Shown: positions 1-5,900, counted from the first letter of the stretch. The stretch: 6,401 bases of DNA from Myxococcales bacterium (GCA_003153875.1 PMBY01000443.1:33309-39709); one strand, 5' to 3'. The notes: generated by a model from the letters alone, not told the origin. Translations and numbers: made by a program.

Positions 1-172
1 GCCCTGGCAAGTCGAACTGGCCGACAATCCCGATCGCGCCATCGCTGCCACAGGTTGGGTCGCCGCTTCCAGCGACGCGTGGCTGCTCGACAACTGTCCG
101 CACTGGGTGTGTCTGCCGGATGCAGTGGTGGCACGCACCGAGGTCAGCCCGTGGATTGTGGATCTCAGCTGA
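1..172 (+). CDS. C-terminal fragment of an unrecognised protein
   Basis: An open frame enters from the left edge (first full codon at base 2) and ends at TGA 170-172, giving the last 56 residues of a protein. The segment begins PWQVELADNPDRAIAATGWV and ends VSPWIVDLS. It is rich in Trp (five) and acidic residues, contains two Cys, and shows no membrane segment or motif I can assign. Codon third positions are mostly G or C, as expected for a real gene in this genome. The next gene on the same strand starts about 90 bp downstream, so cotranscription is possible but not shown. I do not recognise the family; function unknown. Confidence 0.6.
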   Translation, partial: PWQVELADNPDRAIAATGWVAASSDAWLLDNCPHWVCLPDAVVARTEVSPWIVDLS

Positions 173-262
173 TTTCAATTGGTTGATTCGCCTGTACCTG
201 AGTTTTGCAGTGAGGTAGATTTGCGAACCGATACGCCAGGCTGTCGGGCGTCGGAGCGGCAA

Positions 263-2851
263 ATGAAGAAAGACCATCGTCTTGGGCTGGCTATTTGGAC
301 CCTGGTGTCTTTGGGCTGCGGGAGCAACTCTTCCCCCATCTCCGGGGTAGCAGGAATGAATGGCAATGGTGGAACGACGACCCTTGGCGGGACGACGACC
401 AGCATCGCTGGCACGATCAGCGTCGGTGGCACGACCAGCGTCGGCGGCACGACCAGCGTCGGCGGCACGATCAGCGTCGGTGGCACGACCAGCGTCGGCG
501 GCACGACCAGCATTGCTGGCACGACCAGCATCGCTGGCACGGCCAGCATCGCAGGCGCCTCAAGCGTAGGTGGTACGACCGGTATCGGTGGCGTGTCGAG
601 CAACGGTGGTAGTTCTCTTGCTAGCGGCGGTGCGGGGGGATTTGCAACGAGTGGTGTGACGACCGGTGGGTTCGCCAATACTGGCGGCAAAGCAGGTACC
701 ACTGGAACGGACGCCGCAGGAGATGCGGGGATCAGCGACACGCCCGCACCGTGCAACGGCTCTGACGCGTTCAAGGCCATCGCGACGGGCAGCGGTCACG
801 CCTGCGGGCTAACAATGGCTGGCGGTGTCCGATGCTGGGGCGGCAACCACTTCGGCCAGCTTGGCGATGGGACCACGGATGACCGCCCGATGCCCGCTGC
901 GCCCGACGTACTCAGTGGAGTCGAAGCCATTGCAGTGGGCGACTATCACACCTGTGCACTGTTGACGACTGGTGGTGTTCGCTGCTGGGGCAGCAACAGC
1001 TATGGCCAGCTCGGTGATAGCTCGCTGGACGCCGGGGTCCTTCTCACCAGTCGCAGCCTGACCCCGTCCAAGACCGACGTGCTTAGCGATGTCCAAGCCA
1101 TCGCGGCGGGCAGCGCACACACCTGCGCGCTGATGAAGTCCGGTGGCGTTCGATGCTGGGGCGGCGGCGTCGCGACCCCGCCCACGACCGACTGGCTCAG
1201 CGACGTGCAGGCCATCGCATCACACGGCAACAACGCCTGCGCACTCATGACATCCAGTGCTGTCCGATGTTGGCGGGAACCGGGCATGAGCGCCTCCGCA
1301 ACTCCTCCGCCCCCGATCGCCCCGCCGACGACCGATCTACTCCGCGACGTGCAGGCCATCGCTGTGGGCGACTTTCACACCTGTGCATTGATGAAGACCG
1401 GTGCTGTTCGATGCTGGGGCGCCAACGACAGCGGCCAGCTTGGTGACGGCACCACCACGTCCAGCTTGCCTCCACCCACGACGGACATACTCGGCGACGT
1501 CGAGGCCATCGCAGCGGGCGTCTTTCACACCTGCGCACTGATGAAGACGGGTGGAGTTCGATGCTGGGGCAGCAACAGCTATGGCCAGCTCGGCGACGGC
1601 ACCAAGACGGACCGGGCCAGCCCGCCCTCGACCGACGTTATCGGTGACGTCGAGGCGATTGCGGCGGGTGACTGTTACACCTGCGCATTGATGAAAACCG
1701 GTGGCGTCCAATGCTGGGGGGATAACAGCTATGGCCAGCTTGGCCAAGGCACGATTGACTATTCGTTCAGTGATGCCCCGCCCACCAGCGATGTCCTTGG
1801 CGGCGCGGCCGCTGTGTCTGCTGGGTTCGCTCACACCTGCGCATTGATGAAGACCGGTGGTCTCCGGTGCTGGGGCGAGAACACCTTTGGCCAGCTCGGC
1901 GACGGCACCACCACGGACCGATTGATCCCGCCCGTGAACGACTTGCAGAGCGGCTTCCAGGCTATCGCAGCAGGCCGGGACTTCAGCTGCGGACTGACGA
2001 CGACCGGCGGTGTTCGATGCTGGGGATACAACAGCTTCGGCCAGCTCGGCGATCCCAACGCCGGCGGCCTAGTACTGCCGACCAAGGACGCGTTGAGCGG
2101 CGTCAAAGCGATCGCGACGGGCTACTATCACGCCTGCGCCCTGACAACGACCGGTGGCGTCCGATGTTGGGGATTGAACGGGATCGGCGAGCTGGGCGAC
2201 GGCACCACCACGGACCGCTCGACCCCGCCAAGCAAGGACGTGCTCAAGGGCGTGCAGGCCATCGCAGTGGCTCAGGATCACACCTGCGCGCTGACGACGA
2301 CCGGCGGTGTCCGCTGCTGGGGCAGCAACGAATTCGGCCAACTCGGCGACGGTACCAACACCAACCGCTTGACCCCGGCGAGCAGCGATGTGCTCACTGG
2401 CGTGCAGGCGATCGATGCGAACAACATGCACACCTGCGCGCTCATGACAACCGGCGGTGTCCGTTGTTGGGGGGCGAACTACTATGGCGAAGTTGGCGAC
2501 GGCACGACGACGCATCGGTTGGCCCCGCCGCCGAGCGATATTCTAGGCGGCGTCGCGGCCATCGCGGTGGGTGGGGATCACAGTTGCGCGCTGATGACGA
2601 CCGGTGGTGTCCGTTGCTGGGGACGCAACATCTTTGGCCAACTCGGCGACGGCACCCAGACGGATCGCACGACCCCGCCCGCCAGCGACGTGCTCAGCGG
2701 AGTCGCGGCTGTCGCTGCAGGCAGCGAACACACTTGTGCCCTGATGGCGTCGGGGGACATCCGATGCTGGGGATTGAACAGCAGCGGGTGTCTTGGCACC
2801 ACCCCGCCGGACCACACGACGCCGAAGCCGGTCGTGGGGATCTGCCAGTAG
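263..2851 (+). CDS. RCC1-repeat (Cys-paired) surface lipoprotein
   Basis: I place the start at ATG 263, giving 862 aa, because GGAG (253-256) lies 6 nt upstream and the protein then opens with a lipoprotein signal: MKKDHRLG, a hydrophobic stretch, then LVSLGC with Cys19 as the acylation site. A TTG at 179 in the same frame would add 28 polar residues before the signal and is unlikely. Residues 20-163 are a Gly/Thr/Ser-rich linker including 12 hexapeptide repeats (about 41-112). Residues 169-862 form 14 RCC1 repeats of about 50 aa with the pattern AIAxGxxHTCALxxxGGVRCWGxNxxGQLGDGT. RCC1 repeats build seven-bladed beta-propellers, so 14 repeats fit two tandem propellers. Nearly every repeat has one Cys after the H-x motif and one in RCW, suggesting disulfides outside the cytoplasm. 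The partner is unknown; ligand binding at the surface or in the periplasm is an inference. Confidence 0.9.
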   Translation: MKKDHRLGLAIWTLVSLGCGSNSSPISGVAGMNGNGGTTTLGGTTTSIAGTISVGGTTSVGGTTSVGGTISVGGTTSVGGTTSIAGTTSIAGTASIAGASSVGGTTGIGGVSSNGGSSLASGGAGGFATSGVTTGGFANTGGKAGTTGTDAAGDAGISDTPAPCNGSDAFKAIATGSGHACGLTMAGGVRCWGGNHFGQLGDGTTDDRPMPAAPDVLSGVEAIAVGDYHTCALLTTGGVRCWGSNSYGQLGDSSLDAGVLLTSRSLTPSKTDVLSDVQAIAAGSAHTCALMKSGGVRCWGGGVATPPTTDWLSDVQAIASHGNNACALMTSSAVRCWREPGMSASATPPPPIAPPTTDLLRDVQAIAVGDFHTCALMKTGAVRCWGANDSGQLGDGTTTSSLPPPTTDILGDVEAIAAGVFHTCALMKTGGVRCWGSNSYGQLGDGTKTDRASPPSTDVIGDVEAIAAGDCYTCALMKTGGVQCWGDNSYGQLGQGTIDYSFSDAPPTSDVLGGAAAVSAGFAHTCALMKTGGLRCWGENTFGQLGDGTTTDRLIPPVNDLQSGFQAIAAGRDFSCGLTTTGGVRCWGYNSFGQLGDPNAGGLVLPTKDALSGVKAIATGYYHACALTTTGGVRCWGLNGIGELGDGTTTDRSTPPSKDVLKGVQAIAVAQDHTCALTTTGGVRCWGSNEFGQLGDGTNTNRLTPASSDVLTGVQAIDANNMHTCALMTTGGVRCWGANYYGEVGDGTTTHRLAPPPSDILGGVAAIAVGGDHSCALMTTGGVRCWGRNIFGQLGDGTQTDRTTPPASDVLSGVAAVAAGSEHTCALMASGDIRCWGLNSSGCLGTTPPDHTTPKPVVGICQ
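383..598 (+). repeat. 18-bp in-frame minisatellite coding hexapeptide linker
   Basis: Twelve tandem 18-bp units lie in frame within the RCC1 lipoprotein gene. The core unit reads AGC GTC GGY GGC ACG ACC (Ser-Val-Gly-Gly-Thr-Thr), with a variant family AGC ATC GCT GGC ACG RYC (Ser-Ile-Ala-Gly-Thr-x). The best-conserved units are at 419-508, where five copies differ at only one or two positions each; the ends (383-400, 545-598) are more diverged. Because the unit is a multiple of three, slippage or unequal recombination would lengthen or shorten the linker without breaking the frame. It encodes a flexible spacer between the lipid anchor and the propeller domains. Confidence 0.9.
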
Positions 2852-2853
2852 GC

Positions 2854-2887
2854 CGCAGGGAAGCGAGCTACAGAAAGATACCCTGCG
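2854..2887 (+). terminator. Inverted repeat just after RCC1 gene, possible terminator
   Basis: A perfect 7-bp inverted repeat, CGCAGGG (2854-2860) and CCCTGCG (2881-2887), starts 3 nt after the RCC1 gene stop. The loop is long (20 nt) and no T-tract follows, so it is a weak candidate terminator or mRNA 3'-end stabiliser. Confidence 0.3.
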
Positions 2888-2909
2888 CCCGCCGCCATGG
2901 ACCCTAATC

Positions 2910-2935
2910 CCGCGCCAAGCGGAGCGAAGGCGCGG
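2910..2935. terminator. GC-rich hairpin in the convergent gap
   Basis: CCGCGCC (2910-2916) and GGCGCGG (2929-2935) form a perfect 7-bp all-GC stem with a 12-nt loop, midway between two converging genes. There is no T-tract on either strand. A strong stem in this position would suit a bidirectional transcription stop, but factor-dependent termination cannot be judged by eye. Confidence 0.4.
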
Positions 2936-2983
2936 ATCGCCCCAGAAGAACGAGAATCACCGAAATCCCAGGAGCCCGGCTCT

Positions 2984-2999
2984 ACAGCGTCTCCGCTGT
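2984..2999 (-). terminator. Hairpin with GNRA-type loop after the nucleotidyltransferase gene
   Basis: ACAGCG (2984-2989) and CGCTGT (2994-2999) form a perfect 6-bp stem around four bases. Read on the minus strand, the loop is GAGA, a GNRA tetraloop, which is especially stable in RNA. It lies 16 nt past the stop of the minus-strand gene at 3016. A second short palindrome, GAGCC-C-GGCTC (2972-2982), follows immediately. No U-tract is seen. Probable 3' end structure of the toxin-antitoxin-like operon. Confidence 0.45.
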
Positions 3000-3015
3000 G
3001 AACCACTTCCTTGGG

Positions 3016-3858
3016 TCACGCGCAGCTATCCAGCAGGGCCTTCACGAAGCCGACCACGTCCGCTTGGATATCGGCGTCTGGCCCACCCTGCAGGAACTCC
3101 GCAACCCGGCGAGAGCCAATCCCATCGTGACCGAGAAAATCGTCGCGCAACACTTTGAGCGCGCGTTGCGCCTCAGCGTCGTCGAGCAGCGGGCGCAGGC
3201 AAACCGCCACGTCCTCGACTCCGGAACCGAAGTTGCGCACGAGGTAGTAGAGATCGTAAGCGTCCTTGTTCTCGCCGCGTCCGACAAAGGCGAGGGCCTT
3301 GAGCACGACGAAAGCCCCTGGGCCACAAACCCAGACCTCGCGCGTGGCTTTCTCTCCGAGAATCGTTCTCCCGTCGATCCGGACGCGTCGCCGGTCCCGA
3401 AAGGCAAGCGTCAGGCCAGGCGCGATGACGGCGGCGAAATCAGACTCGATGTTGCGTAGCCTCCCGCCTTGGTCCGTCGGGCTCGATGGAGGAATGAGAA
3501 AGTCGACCGTGACCGAGCCGGTGCCAGCAATCTTCCAACGTTGCCGGGTTTGTTGCCCCTCGCTAGTCTGGTCCGGCTCGAAGCTAGCGCCCCTGAGCCG
3601 CTCGGTGAGCGTGCGGTATCGCCCTCCGTCGAGGAGCGCGAGCCTCAGCCCCACATCAAGATCCATGGTGCCAACATGCGCAGGAGTGCCCTCGGGCAAC
3701 CTGCCCGGGTCGATGAGCAGCGAGGGTGCAAGCCCGCCGACCACCACTACTTCGTCCATCAGATCGCCGAGTTTGGTGGCGACGTAGAGGCAGGTTGCTC
3801 GCACCAGCTCGATCTGCTCGCTCCTGTACTCCGATGCTCGCTTGGGCTTTTCAGCCAT
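3016..3858 (-). CDS. AbiEii-like nucleotidyltransferase (putative toxin)
   Basis: The protein is 280 aa from ATG 3858. A GTG at 3861 is in frame, but GGAGG ends 4 nt before the ATG and only 1 nt before the GTG, so ATG is preferred. Residues 37-70 carry the nucleotidyltransferase signature: VVVVGGLAPSLL (Gly41-Gly42), then TMDLDVG with Asp66 and Asp68 as the metal-binding pair; Asp119 in VTVDFL is the likely third acidic residue. Farther on, K187 and the segment R194-GENKDAYDLYYL match the K...R/KD..DL element of AbiEii-type proteins. Known relatives (AbiEii, MenT) transfer nucleotides, in MenT to tRNA, and block growth; that is family knowledge, and the target here is unknown. Its start overlaps the end of the upstream AbiEi-like gene by 8 bp (ATGGCTGA), implying translational coupling and a paired role. 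I am confident of the fold and less so of toxicity. Confidence 0.8.
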   Translation of the reverse strand: MAEKPKRASEYRSEQIELVRATCLYVATKLGDLMDEVVVVGGLAPSLLIDPGRLPEGTPAHVGTMDLDVGLRLALLDGGRYRTLTERLRGASFEPDQTSEGQQTRQRWKIAGTGSVTVDFLIPPSSPTDQGGRLRNIESDFAAVIAPGLTLAFRDRRRVRIDGRTILGEKATREVWVCGPGAFVVLKALAFVGRGENKDAYDLYYLVRNFGSGVEDVAVCLRPLLDDAEAQRALKVLRDDFLGHDGIGSRRVAEFLQGGPDADIQADVVGFVKALLDSCA

Positions 3859-4903
3859 CACGCCTCCAGTTCAGCAACTCGGTGCGGAGGCGTTCGGCAG
3901 CCTCGGTCGCCCGCTCGGGGTGGTCCTTCAGGTCGACATAAACTTGCACGGGATGCACGCAACGAATGCCACCCTTTTCGATGGCACCCTGGAATACGCC
4001 CGCGTCGTTGGGAACCACCAGCCAAAGATTCGCACCGCGCGGGTCCTCGCGGTAGCCGAGTCGTTCGCAGAGCGCTGGCGACGGGTCGGTAGGTAGGTAG
4101 AACGTGGCAATACGGAATGTGGCAAATCGCGTCAGCGCCCATGCAGCCGCTAGTCCCGTGGCCGCGTGCTCGATACCCTGCTCGATTAGTGTGTCGTTGA
4201 CGAATCGGAGGAGGGCGTCCCCTGTGCGGGCCGCGACGTGTCCCTGGTGGATGGTGTGCTTCGAGAACTGATAGGCTTCTTGCCAGGCGTCGAGCAGCAG
4301 CGCCGGATCCTTCGCACGGATTGCGCCATGCTCATCGCGGACGAGATAGCTGTCCTTCTCCATGCGGGCCACAAGTCGGCTAACGAAGCCTTCGTCGAGA
4401 CCACTGGAACGAGCGATCTCCCTCTGGCTCAGAAACTGGTCGGCATGGATGAGGAGCCAGCGTGCGACACGGGAGCTCATCGGTGCGAACAGGTTGGCTG
4501 GCCGCCCCGCAACCTTGAAGCGGTTGGGCCTGCCTTCTACGATGATGCGAAGGCCTGGAGCGATGATGTGGGCGTTGCCAGAAAGGTCGAACCAGCCGAC
4601 TCCCACTTCTTCGCAGACCTTGCGGCCAACGTCACCCATGAACGGAACGACAACCAGCGGTACAGTACGCCTGCGGACACGGCCAGCGTAGTTCCTCACC
4701 TGCTTCGTGGCCGCAGCGATCAGTGCGGCACTGGTGGACTTCTTGAATTCGATGACGAACGTGTGGCTGCCGGTGATGACTAGGTCCGCGCCAGACGCAT
4801 CGTCCGAGCGAACATCGAGATCCGCCAAGCTGACTCCGAGGAGTCCCGCCAGCGTCTCGGGCACCTTGGCCGCAAGGCGCTCATGCTCGAACCGTGGTCC
4901 CAT
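3851..4903 (-). CDS. AbiEi-like antitoxin/regulator with PD-(D/E)XK-like N-terminus
   Basis: The protein is 350 aa from ATG 4903. Three parts can be read. Residues about 1-125 look like a PD-(D/E)XK nuclease fold: GAD40 LVI, then VIE52-F-K54 KS, then Q68-VRN-Y72, which matches the D...ExK...QxxxY pattern of RecB-type nucleases, followed by VGWFDLSGNAHI (102-113). Residues about 143-195 form a winged helix-turn-helix (FLSQREIARSSGLDEGFVSRLV). Residues about 205-350 resemble the C-terminal region of AbiEi-family proteins, including VHPVQVYVDL (316-325). AbiEi antitoxins bind inverted repeats in their own promoter and oppose the AbiEii toxin encoded downstream. The gene order, overlap and nearby palindrome all fit. 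No ribosome binding site precedes the ATG; see the promoter entry. Whether the nuclease-like domain cuts DNA or only binds it cannot be told from sequence. Confidence 0.75.
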   Translation of the reverse strand: MGPRFEHERLAAKVPETLAGLLGVSLADLDVRSDDASGADLVITGSHTFVIEFKKSTSAALIAAATKQVRNYAGRVRRRTVPLVVVPFMGDVGRKVCEEVGVGWFDLSGNAHIIAPGLRIIVEGRPNRFKVAGRPANLFAPMSSRVARWLLIHADQFLSQREIARSSGLDEGFVSRLVARMEKDSYLVRDEHGAIRAKDPALLLDAWQEAYQFSKHTIHQGHVAARTGDALLRFVNDTLIEQGIEHAATGLAAAWALTRFATFRIATFYLPTDPSPALCERLGYREDPRGANLWLVVPNDAGVFQGAIEKGGIRCVHPVQVYVDLKDHPERATEAAERLRTELLNWRRDG

Positions 4904-4910
4904 GCTTGTC

Positions 4911-4939
4911 TAAATAGCCAAACTTGACCGTTTTGTCAA
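4911..4939 (-). promoter_or_regulatory. Promoter of the AbiEi/AbiEii-like operon, predicted leaderless
   Basis: On the minus strand there is a consensus -35 box TTGACA (4939-4934), a 17-bp spacer and a -10-like TATTTA (4916-4911). Only 7 nt separate the -10 from ATG 4903, so transcription should begin at or next to the A of the start codon. No Shine-Dalgarno sequence is present, which agrees with a leaderless mRNA. The -10 matches the consensus at only three of six positions. Confidence 0.6.
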
Positions 4940-4940
4940 G
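4923..4940. promoter_or_regulatory. Palindromic operator overlapping the -35 box
   Basis: CTTGAC (4923-4928) and GTCAAG (4935-4940) form a perfect inverted repeat with a 6-bp spacer; it contains most of the -35 box and part of the promoter spacer. Related half-sites flank it almost symmetrically: CTTGTC (4905-4910) about 24 bp to one side of the centre and GTCAAT (4954-4959) about 25 bp to the other. A repressor bound here would block RNA polymerase. The winged-helix protein encoded by the first gene is the obvious candidate (inference). Confidence 0.55.
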
Positions 4941-4959
4941 CGTGGCACTTTAGTCAATC

Positions 4960-5291
4960 AACAGACGAGAGCAGCGCGGAAAGTCCAGCCATGTCGGAGT
5001 CGATCTCGCGGAAGTGCCGGAATCCGATCGCGGTGAGTGCGATCGCTCACCTGACTCTTCGCCCAAACTTCCGAGCACTTGGACCAGCGTGGAGCCGCGG
5101 TACGCACGATCGTCGAAGCGCGCTCCAGCCTGATCGTCTCCTGGTGGGGGTGGACCTTTCACAACCGGCGTCTAACGTGGTATCTATCCAGGGTTCTTCG
5201 GGAGAATCGGGTGCAGTTGGCTACGCGGGGGCTACGCTGGGGGCACAAGGATCCGACAAAGAACGCATAACCGCTTGAAATTCATACGTTC
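4960..5291. other. 330-bp stretch without a supported gene
   Basis: This lies between the operon promoter and the tRNA. All frames carry short open stretches only. The longest reading with GC-biased third positions runs + strand 5055-5270 and encodes a Trp/Arg-rich tail (SSLIVSWWGWTFHNRR...), but its only early start is a TTG at 5079 without a clear ribosome binding site, and stops occur just upstream (5034, 5052). It may be the remnant of a decayed gene, which I cannot identify. A hairpin-capable repeat, GGTGAG (5032-5037) and CTCACC (5046-5051), is present. No convincing tRNA promoter stands out immediately before 5292. Confidence 0.5.
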
Positions 5292-5364
5292 GCGCGAGTA
5301 GCTCAGTTGGTAGAGCATCGGCTTCCCAAGCCGAGGGTCGCGGGTCCGAGCCCCGTCTCGCGCT
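5292..5364 (+). tRNA. tRNA-Gly(CCC) with C at T-loop position 55
   Basis: A full cloverleaf can be folded. The acceptor stem GCGCGAG/CTCGCGC has 7 perfect pairs. The D-arm is GCTC-AGTTGGTA-GAGC with G18G19 kept. The anticodon stem TCGGC/GCCGA holds loop TTCCCAA, so the anticodon CCC (5325-5327) reads GGG. The variable loop is GGGTC; the T-stem GCGGG/CCCGT has one G-T pair. The T-loop reads TCCGAGC instead of the usual TTCRANY: base 5346, position 55, is C where U (pseudouridine) is almost universal. Known glycyl-tRNA synthetase identity elements (G1-C72, C2-G71, G3-C70, C35, C36, discriminator U73) are present. The 3' CCA is not encoded; CAA follows. Probably functional, but a decayed or specialised copy is possible. 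Confidence 0.9.
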
Positions 5365-5400
5365 CAAGCTTGAGGGATCGGTTCGTGCTACGACTTCTCC

Positions 5401-5883
5401 GTGGGATTCCGCATCCGCGATGCCTTGCTCGAGGATCTGCCGGCCGTGGGCAGTTTGGCCGGCCAGCTCGTGCGCCTGCACCACGGCTTCGATCCGGGGC
5501 GCTGGATGCTGCCCGAGGGCATCGAGGCCGGCTACGCGCGGTACTTCGCCGGTCAGCTCGGCAACCACGGCACCATCATCTTGCTGGCCGAGGACGAAGA
5601 CAGCCACGAGATGGTGGGCTACGCCTACGCCAGCCTCGAAGAGCGCAACTGGGCCGAGCTGCGCGATGACTGTGGCCGGCTGCACGACGTCTTCGTGGTC
5701 GAGCGCGCTCGCCGCCAAGGCCTGGCCACCGCCATGCTGCGCGAGTGCCTCAACCGCCTGACCGCACTGGGCGCCCCCTTCGCGGTTGCCTCGGCTGCGT
5801 GGCAGAACGAAACTTCGCACGCCCTCATCCGCTCACTCGGCTTCAGGCCGACCGTACTTGAGATGGCGAAGGATCTGAAGTAG
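5401..5883 (+). CDS. GNAT-family N-acetyltransferase
   Basis: The protein is 160 aa. The start is GTG 5401, the only usable start before the first strand of the fold (FRIRDALLEDLPAV) and after an in-frame stop at 5371; no good ribosome binding site precedes it. GNAT enzymes transfer an acetyl group from acetyl-CoA to an amine. Motif A, the CoA pyrophosphate-binding loop, is seen at VFVVERARRQGLATAML (97-113), with R104-x-x-G107-x-A109. Motif B is seen at N136-ETSHALIRSLGF (136-148). The N-terminal segment LVRLHHGFDPGRW (23-35) is like that of general small-molecule GNATs. Substrate unknown. It begins 36 nt after the tRNA-Gly on the same strand and may share its transcript. It converges on the hepT-like gene with 13 nt between the stops. 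Confidence 0.85.
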   Translation: MGFRIRDALLEDLPAVGSLAGQLVRLHHGFDPGRWMLPEGIEAGYARYFAGQLGNHGTIILLAEDEDSHEMVGYAYASLEERNWAELRDDCGRLHDVFVVERARRQGLATAMLRECLNRLTALGAPFAVASAAWQNETSHALIRSLGFRPTVLEMAKDLK

Positions 5884-5900
5884 CCGGCCACACCGGCTAC
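5880..5900. terminator. Symmetric hairpin spanning both convergent stop codons
   Basis: GTAGCCGG (5880-5887) and CCGGCTAC (5893-5900) form a perfect 8-bp stem with the 5-nt loop CCACA. The TAG stop of the GNAT gene (5881-5883) is in the left arm and the stop of the HepT-like gene (TAG on the minus strand, 5897-5899) is in the mirror position of the right arm. The compact GC-rich stem at the meeting point of two genes suits a bidirectional terminator, though no T-tract follows on either side. Confidence 0.55.

Noticed and set aside
179..262. Upstream TTG start for the RCC1 lipoprotein
   Set aside because: It would put 28 polar residues before the signal peptide; ATG 263 has a good ribosome binding site and an immediate lipoprotein signal.
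383..598. CRISPR array
   Set aside because: The repeats are contiguous 18-bp in-frame units without unique spacers.
175..780. Long minus-strand open frame rich in VVPPTL repeats opposite the RCC1 linker
   Set aside because: It is the antisense reading of the 18-bp minisatellite; the periodic GC-rich DNA keeps all frames open. It has no ribosome binding site or recognisable domain.
1867..2907. 346-aa plus-strand frame inside the RCC1 gene
   Set aside because: Arg/His-rich out-of-frame translation of the RCC1 repeats, caused by the regular repeat codons; the RCC1 frame is clearly the real one.
3469..4092. Plus-strand 207-aa frame across the AbiE-like operon
   Set aside because: Antisense to two genes with clear domains; composition is Arg/Pro-rich and without motifs.
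4923..4952. Possible plus-strand promoter (TTGACC) divergent from the AbiE-like operon
   Set aside because: No reasonable -10 box 16-18 bp downstream and no supported gene follows on the plus strand.
5079..5270. Small Trp/Arg-rich plus-strand frame before the tRNA
   Set aside because: TTG start without ribosome binding site, no recognised family, and in-frame stops just upstream; kept only as a possible remnant in the gap entry.
5364..5373. TCAAGCTTGA palindrome right after the tRNA
   Set aside because: A 10-bp perfect palindrome leaves no loop and has no T-tract; probably chance (contains a HindIII-like site).
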